From contig JAMPGU010000003.1 in NCBI GenBank assembly GCA_023663865.1, forward strand, positions 1 through 64,000: DNA of 64,000 nt, given 5' to 3'. This document shows positions 60,789 to 64,000 of the stretch, piece by piece. Source of the DNA: Clostridium sp. Its GTDB lineage: Bacteria > Bacillota > Clostridia > Oscillospirales > Acutalibacteraceae. The notes beneath the pieces are model-generated. The model worked only from the letters and a program-made list of their open reading frames with translations. It did no database searches and was not told where the DNA came from. The number at the start of each line of letters is the position of its first letter. Positions within the stretch are counted from its first letter, which is position 1. The translations under genes were made by a program, and so were the position numbers.

Positions 60789-62717
60789 ATGAAATTGAAG
60801 AGGATTTTTGCATTTGCACTAGCTGCAATTCTGGTTTGCTCCTGCTTTGCAGGCTGCTCGAAGGAACAGGAGGTTCCCGAAATTACCAAACCTGTAGTTG
60901 CGGTAACGGATGCGGATGATGATGTTAAGGTAGATGTTGATTCTGAGGAAAAGGCAACGCTTGAGCTGACAGACTTAGACGGCAATGTGCTGACAGCTGT
61001 TCCTGTATATAACAGTGACGGCGTGTCCATTATTGCAGTTTATATTGAGTCCGCTAAGAGTAAAGACGGAAAGGCACTTGACGAAAAGTCATATGCGTAC
61101 ATAAAACAGGTTATAGCTGTTGAATTTGATGAAGAAAATAATTGCTTAATCAAGTATGATGAAAACAAGAAATTTATAACCATGACTGCTTTGGCAGACG
61201 AAAAGGGTTATATTGTTGCCATTCAGGACACAATTGACCTGGATAAGGATAAGGATACAGAGGAGTATTTCAAAGTCGTTACAAAGATTGATAACTCCAA
61301 AAATCTGTTTATTAAGCTGGATAAGGATGATAAAGGCAAACTGATAAATGTAACCGTTAAGACAGAAAAGGACGGCGAAAAAACACTCACTACCAGCGAC
61401 GGAAAAACCCAGAAGGTTGTTGAATCCGTAAAGGCACAGAATTTGGTTGAGACTGCTGAAAAGGTTGTTGAGGAAAGAGAAAAAACCAGCACTACGAAAA
61501 AGGACAATGCCGGTGCAAGCAGCAGTGACAAGGACAACAGCGGTAATAGCGGCAGCAGCGGAAGCAACGGCAGCGGTGATGACGCTAAAGAGCCGAATGA
61601 TGATGATAACAATACCAAGGAGCCTGAAAGTCCTGCAGTTGACTATACAGCCATAGTCCTGAAAAAAGGCGGACAGATAGAATGCAGTGCTAAGAATGTA
61701 AGGCTGGCAGGTTCAGCTGCAACAGGCGGTATGGAGGTTATTGTTGACGGTGCCGGTGAGTATAGTAAGTATTATGTTACCAGCGAGACGGATACATTCT
61801 CAGGTCAGATGGAATTCAGATTTTCCATCGGTGAGGACGTTGAGGTTAAATTCAATGATGTAAATATATCAACCCAGAAAAAGACAGCCATAAAGTTTAC
61901 GGATGTTGATAAGGAAAATCAGAAAGAGAACGATGGAGAGGAGTCCGGAGCAGGTACAGGCAATTTCGGCTCAAGTGTTGAGGCTGCAGCACCGAAGGTC
62001 GAGCTTTCCTTCACCGGTTCAAACTCTTTCAGAGCAGCAGGCAGCGGTACAAATGGTACGATTTACAGCGAATGTAAGCTGGGCATAAAGGGTCATGGTA
62101 CTGCCGATATTGACGGAGGTCCGAACCTCAGCGGTATCTGCTCTACCGAGTCTGTAACAATCAAGAATGCAACGCTGAACATTACAAGCAAGGCAAAGCA
62201 GGGTATTTCCTGTGACAGAAAGGTAACTGTAGAAACAGGTGCTACAATCAATATTGACTCAATGGGTGACGGCATTCACTGCAACAAGTTTGAATATGAA
62301 GGCGACAGCACAAGCAAAATTACAATTAAGTCTCTGACTGACAGCAATAGTGCAGATGGTATTGATACAAATGACTGGATTATTATTGACGGCGGAAGAC
62401 TTGACATAACAGCATTAACTCCGGGTAAGTATGCTCTTAAAGTCAGAAAGATTATTAAGCAAAAGAATGGCGTATTTGCCATCAACGGCGGAACAGTCAC
62501 TGCATCGGGTGCAACGAACTCCAGGCCAACAGCCTGCGGACAAAATACTGTTTTGGCAACAGCTGCTAAGCAAGGCCAGTTTACCGTAGGAGATTATAAA
62601 TCAGCAGATAAAGCAAAATCCTTTATCTGTACATCAACAAGTGCAAAGACGGCTTCTTTTGCAGGAACATCTAAGGATATAGGATGGTCAGGTAAGCTGG
62701 GCACTGTAACCTTTTAA
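60789..62717 (+). CDS. Carbohydrate-binding (Cthe_2159/DUF4353-type) lipoprotein
   Basis: 642 residues. Lipoprotein signal with lipobox FAGC at about residues 19-22. Then an acidic domain (about 30-225), a Ser/Gly/Asn-rich linker (about 230-280) and a beta-helix region (about 288-642) with phrases IDGGPNLSGICS, GISCDRKVTVETGATI, MGDGIHC and ADGIDTNDWIIIDGGRLDIT typical of PF14262. The family founder Cthe_2159 is a polygalacturonate-binding beta-helix protein. Here it is probably a cell-surface glycan-binding partner of the CotH protein encoded 20 bp downstream. Confidence 0.85.
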   Translation: MKLKRIFAFALAAILVCSCFAGCSKEQEVPEITKPVVAVTDADDDVKVDVDSEEKATLELTDLDGNVLTAVPVYNSDGVSIIAVYIESAKSKDGKALDEKSYAYIKQVIAVEFDEENNCLIKYDENKKFITMTALADEKGYIVAIQDTIDLDKDKDTEEYFKVVTKIDNSKNLFIKLDKDDKGKLINVTVKTEKDGEKTLTTSDGKTQKVVESVKAQNLVETAEKVVEEREKTSTTKKDNAGASSSDKDNSGNSGSSGSNGSGDDAKEPNDDDNNTKEPESPAVDYTAIVLKKGGQIECSAKNVRLAGSAATGGMEVIVDGAGEYSKYYVTSETDTFSGQMEFRFSIGEDVEVKFNDVNISTQKKTAIKFTDVDKENQKENDGEESGAGTGNFGSSVEAAAPKVELSFTGSNSFRAAGSGTNGTIYSECKLGIKGHGTADIDGGPNLSGICSTESVTIKNATLNITSKAKQGISCDRKVTVETGATINIDSMGDGIHCNKFEYEGDSTSKITIKSLTDSNSADGIDTNDWIIIDGGRLDITALTPGKYALKVRKIIKQKNGVFAINGGTVTASGATNSRPTACGQNTVLATAAKQGQFTVGDYKSADKAKSFICTSTSAKTASFAGTSKDIGWSGKLGTVTF

Positions 62718-62737
62718 TTAAAATAAGGGAGAATATT

Positions 62738-64000
62738 ATGAACAAATCATTTAAAAAAATGCTGTCGGTGTTTATAGCCTTTGTCATCATTTTGACAACG
62801 CTTGCTATATCACCTTTTACAGCCAGTGCTGCCAACGGACCTGTTGAGGTAGAGAAGGACTATATCTCTATCTGGGCAGACCCGCAGAATGTACTGACCC
62901 AAAACAATATCAATCTTGCAAGTGCAAATACCCTGGCAACCTTAGGTGGTATTAAGCCGTATAAGAGAAGTCACAGCTCCGGTTCAGGTATTTCATCAGG
63001 TACGGCAAATTACTATTGGTTTTTCCCGTCCAGTGCTGACCTTGATGCGCTGACCCTTTGGTTTGATACCGGCAATACGGTTACAATCAACGGAACACAG
63101 GTGTTCAGCGGACAAGCAACCGGTATATTCAGTGAGCTGAATGCAGGCGGTATATCAAAGGCTTATACCGTTAAAATCAATAACACAAGCTATACTGTAA
63201 CTGCAATCAAGAGCGGTGATGTTGGCACTGTATATATTGATACGGATTCAGGTTCTTTAAGCGATATCATTGGCAGCTCAGACCACAGCGTCTCCGAGGG
63301 CGGTTCCATTATGATTGTGCAGCCTGACGGAAAGGTTGATTACAACGGCATTATGGAAAAGATGAGCGGCCGCGGTAATGGTACTTGGGGCAGCTCACAT
63401 GATAAAAAACCATTTAATATAAAGCTTGCTAAATCCACCTCTTTACTTGGAATGGGTTCAGCTAAAAAGTGGTGCCTCTTAGCAAACGATGTTGATAAAA
63501 GCTTAGTTAAAAATCAGATTACCTATGATTTTGCAGATTATATCGGCGTTAAGTTTCAGCCCCACTGCAAGCCTGTTGATTTATATGTAAATCAGCAGTA
63601 TATTGGCTCCTATCAGCTGTCTGAAAAGGTTGAAATAAAGTCAAACAGAATTAATATCAGTGATGCATATGAAAACCTTGAGATTGCAAATGGTACTACA
63701 GACCCTGCAACAGGTGCAATTATTCCTGCAGATTTAACAGGCACAGCCGTTCAGACTGTTGGCAAAACAACAGGTGGTCTTTTAGGTAAAAACGATTTTA
63801 CAGGACATACTGTAGGTGCTTATAACTATTCTAATCTTACCTCTCCCAGTGATTATTCAGGCGGATATTTGTATGAGCTTGAAATAAGCAACCGCTGGGT
63901 AAACGAAAATGCAGGCTTCTGTGCTTACAACAGACAGGGCTGGGTAATTAAGAGTGCAGATTATGCCAGCGAGGATATGGTTAAGTACAGCTATAATCTC
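62738..64000 (+). CDS. Secreted CotH-family protein (partial at window end)
   Basis: The first about 421 residues are in the window; the gene continues beyond. Signal peptide about 1-31 (ending ASAAN). After an N-terminal domain, the CotH part shows MSGRGNGTWGSSHDKKPFNI, LLGMGSAKKWCLLANDVDKS and VDLYVNQQYIGSYQLSEKVE. CotH of Bacillus spores is an atypical protein kinase; vegetative homologues in gut Clostridia are secreted and often tied to VTC and DUF4956 genes. It may phosphorylate surface proteins or glycans. GGGAGAA lies before the ATG. Confidence 0.88.
   Translation, partial: MNKSFKKMLSVFIAFVIILTTLAISPFTASAANGPVEVEKDYISIWADPQNVLTQNNINLASANTLATLGGIKPYKRSHSSGSGISSGTANYYWFFPSSADLDALTLWFDTGNTVTINGTQVFSGQATGIFSELNAGGISKAYTVKINNTSYTVTAIKSGDVGTVYIDTDSGSLSDIIGSSDHSVSEGGSIMIVQPDGKVDYNGIMEKMSGRGNGTWGSSHDKKPFNIKLAKSTSLLGMGSAKKWCLLANDVDKSLVKNQITYDFADYIGVKFQPHCKPVDLYVNQQYIGSYQLSEKVEIKSNRINISDAYENLEIANGTTDPATGAIIPADLTGTAVQTVGKTTGGLLGKNDFTGHTVGAYNYSNLTSPSDYSGGYLYELEISNRWVNENAGFCAYNRQGWVIKSADYASEDMVKYSYNL

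Overview
The window reads as chromosome from a low-GC (roughly 40% GC by eye) anaerobic member of the Clostridia, most like the gut Oscillospiraceae/Ruminococcaceae. The evidence is the mix of gene families: a GH3 beta-glucosidase, a GH95 fucosidase and two GH25 lysozymes, PduL-type phosphotransacylase, CotH-family proteins, TnpV-type mobilizable elements, many two-component and ECF-sigma units, strong AGGAGG-like ribosome sites and TTGACA/TATAAT promoters. No rRNA, tRNA or CRISPR array was seen.

Region 1 (1-12.9 kb): an LRR surface-protein end, a phosphoesterase/CDF pair, a DUF421 protein, and a zinc/cadmium resistance unit (ArsR/SmtB repressor plus P1B ATPase with a His/Cys-rich tail) with a readable promoter and operator. 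Then come an SGNH hydrolase and a domain-permuted GH3 enzyme, a two-component system whose kinase is split by a frameshift in an A-tract, and a family-4 uracil-DNA glycosylase. Region 2 (13-21 kb): two ECF sigma units, one with a plain membrane anti-sigma candidate and one with an anti-sigma-like membrane protein carrying an outside beta-propeller; pduL; PepSY and XRE membrane proteins; a CDP-alcohol transferase-like protein; and a MraY-like glycosyltransferase. Region 3 (21.2-24.9 kb): a leftward cluster of small-molecule modifying genes (GNATs, cupin, NUDIX, a frameshifted P-loop kinase and a 45-residue Cys-rich protein).

Region 4 (about 24.9-40.1 kb): two related integrative mobilizable elements in tandem at the 3' end of guaA. 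Both have the same chassis (tnpV, relaxase, small coupled ORF, ribbon-helix-helix protein, tyrosine integrase, excisionase-like HTH, divergent XRE repressor) but relaxases of different families. Each right end has an 18-bp tandem motif 60-61 bp before a guaA-terminus-like core. The second element carries a single-chain restriction-modification protein and an AAA ATPase with the zinc hook and candidate R-E-H residues of RloC/PrrC-type anticodon nucleases.

Region 5 (40-52.4 kb): guaA, a cytidylate-kinase-like protein, GH95, two GH25 lysozymes, DAHP synthase, an LDH/MDH-family dehydrogenase with a malate-type specificity residue, and a three-gene ABC importer of the TrpX type. Region 6 (52.4-56.1 kb): a hairpin-dense non-coding stretch, then a response regulator, kinase and three-domain PepSY protein; the first and third of these genes share a TTTAAT-N5-TTTAAT direct repeat at the same distance from the -10. 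Region 7 (56.1-64 kb): an RR-HK-TetR operon facing, across a palindrome and a perfect tandem 11-bp repeat, an operon encoding a VTC-type polyphosphate polymerase domain protein, a DUF4956 membrane protein, a carbohydrate-binding lipoprotein and a secreted CotH-family protein that runs off the window. This last module, with its readable control region, is the best candidate here for a poorly described system.
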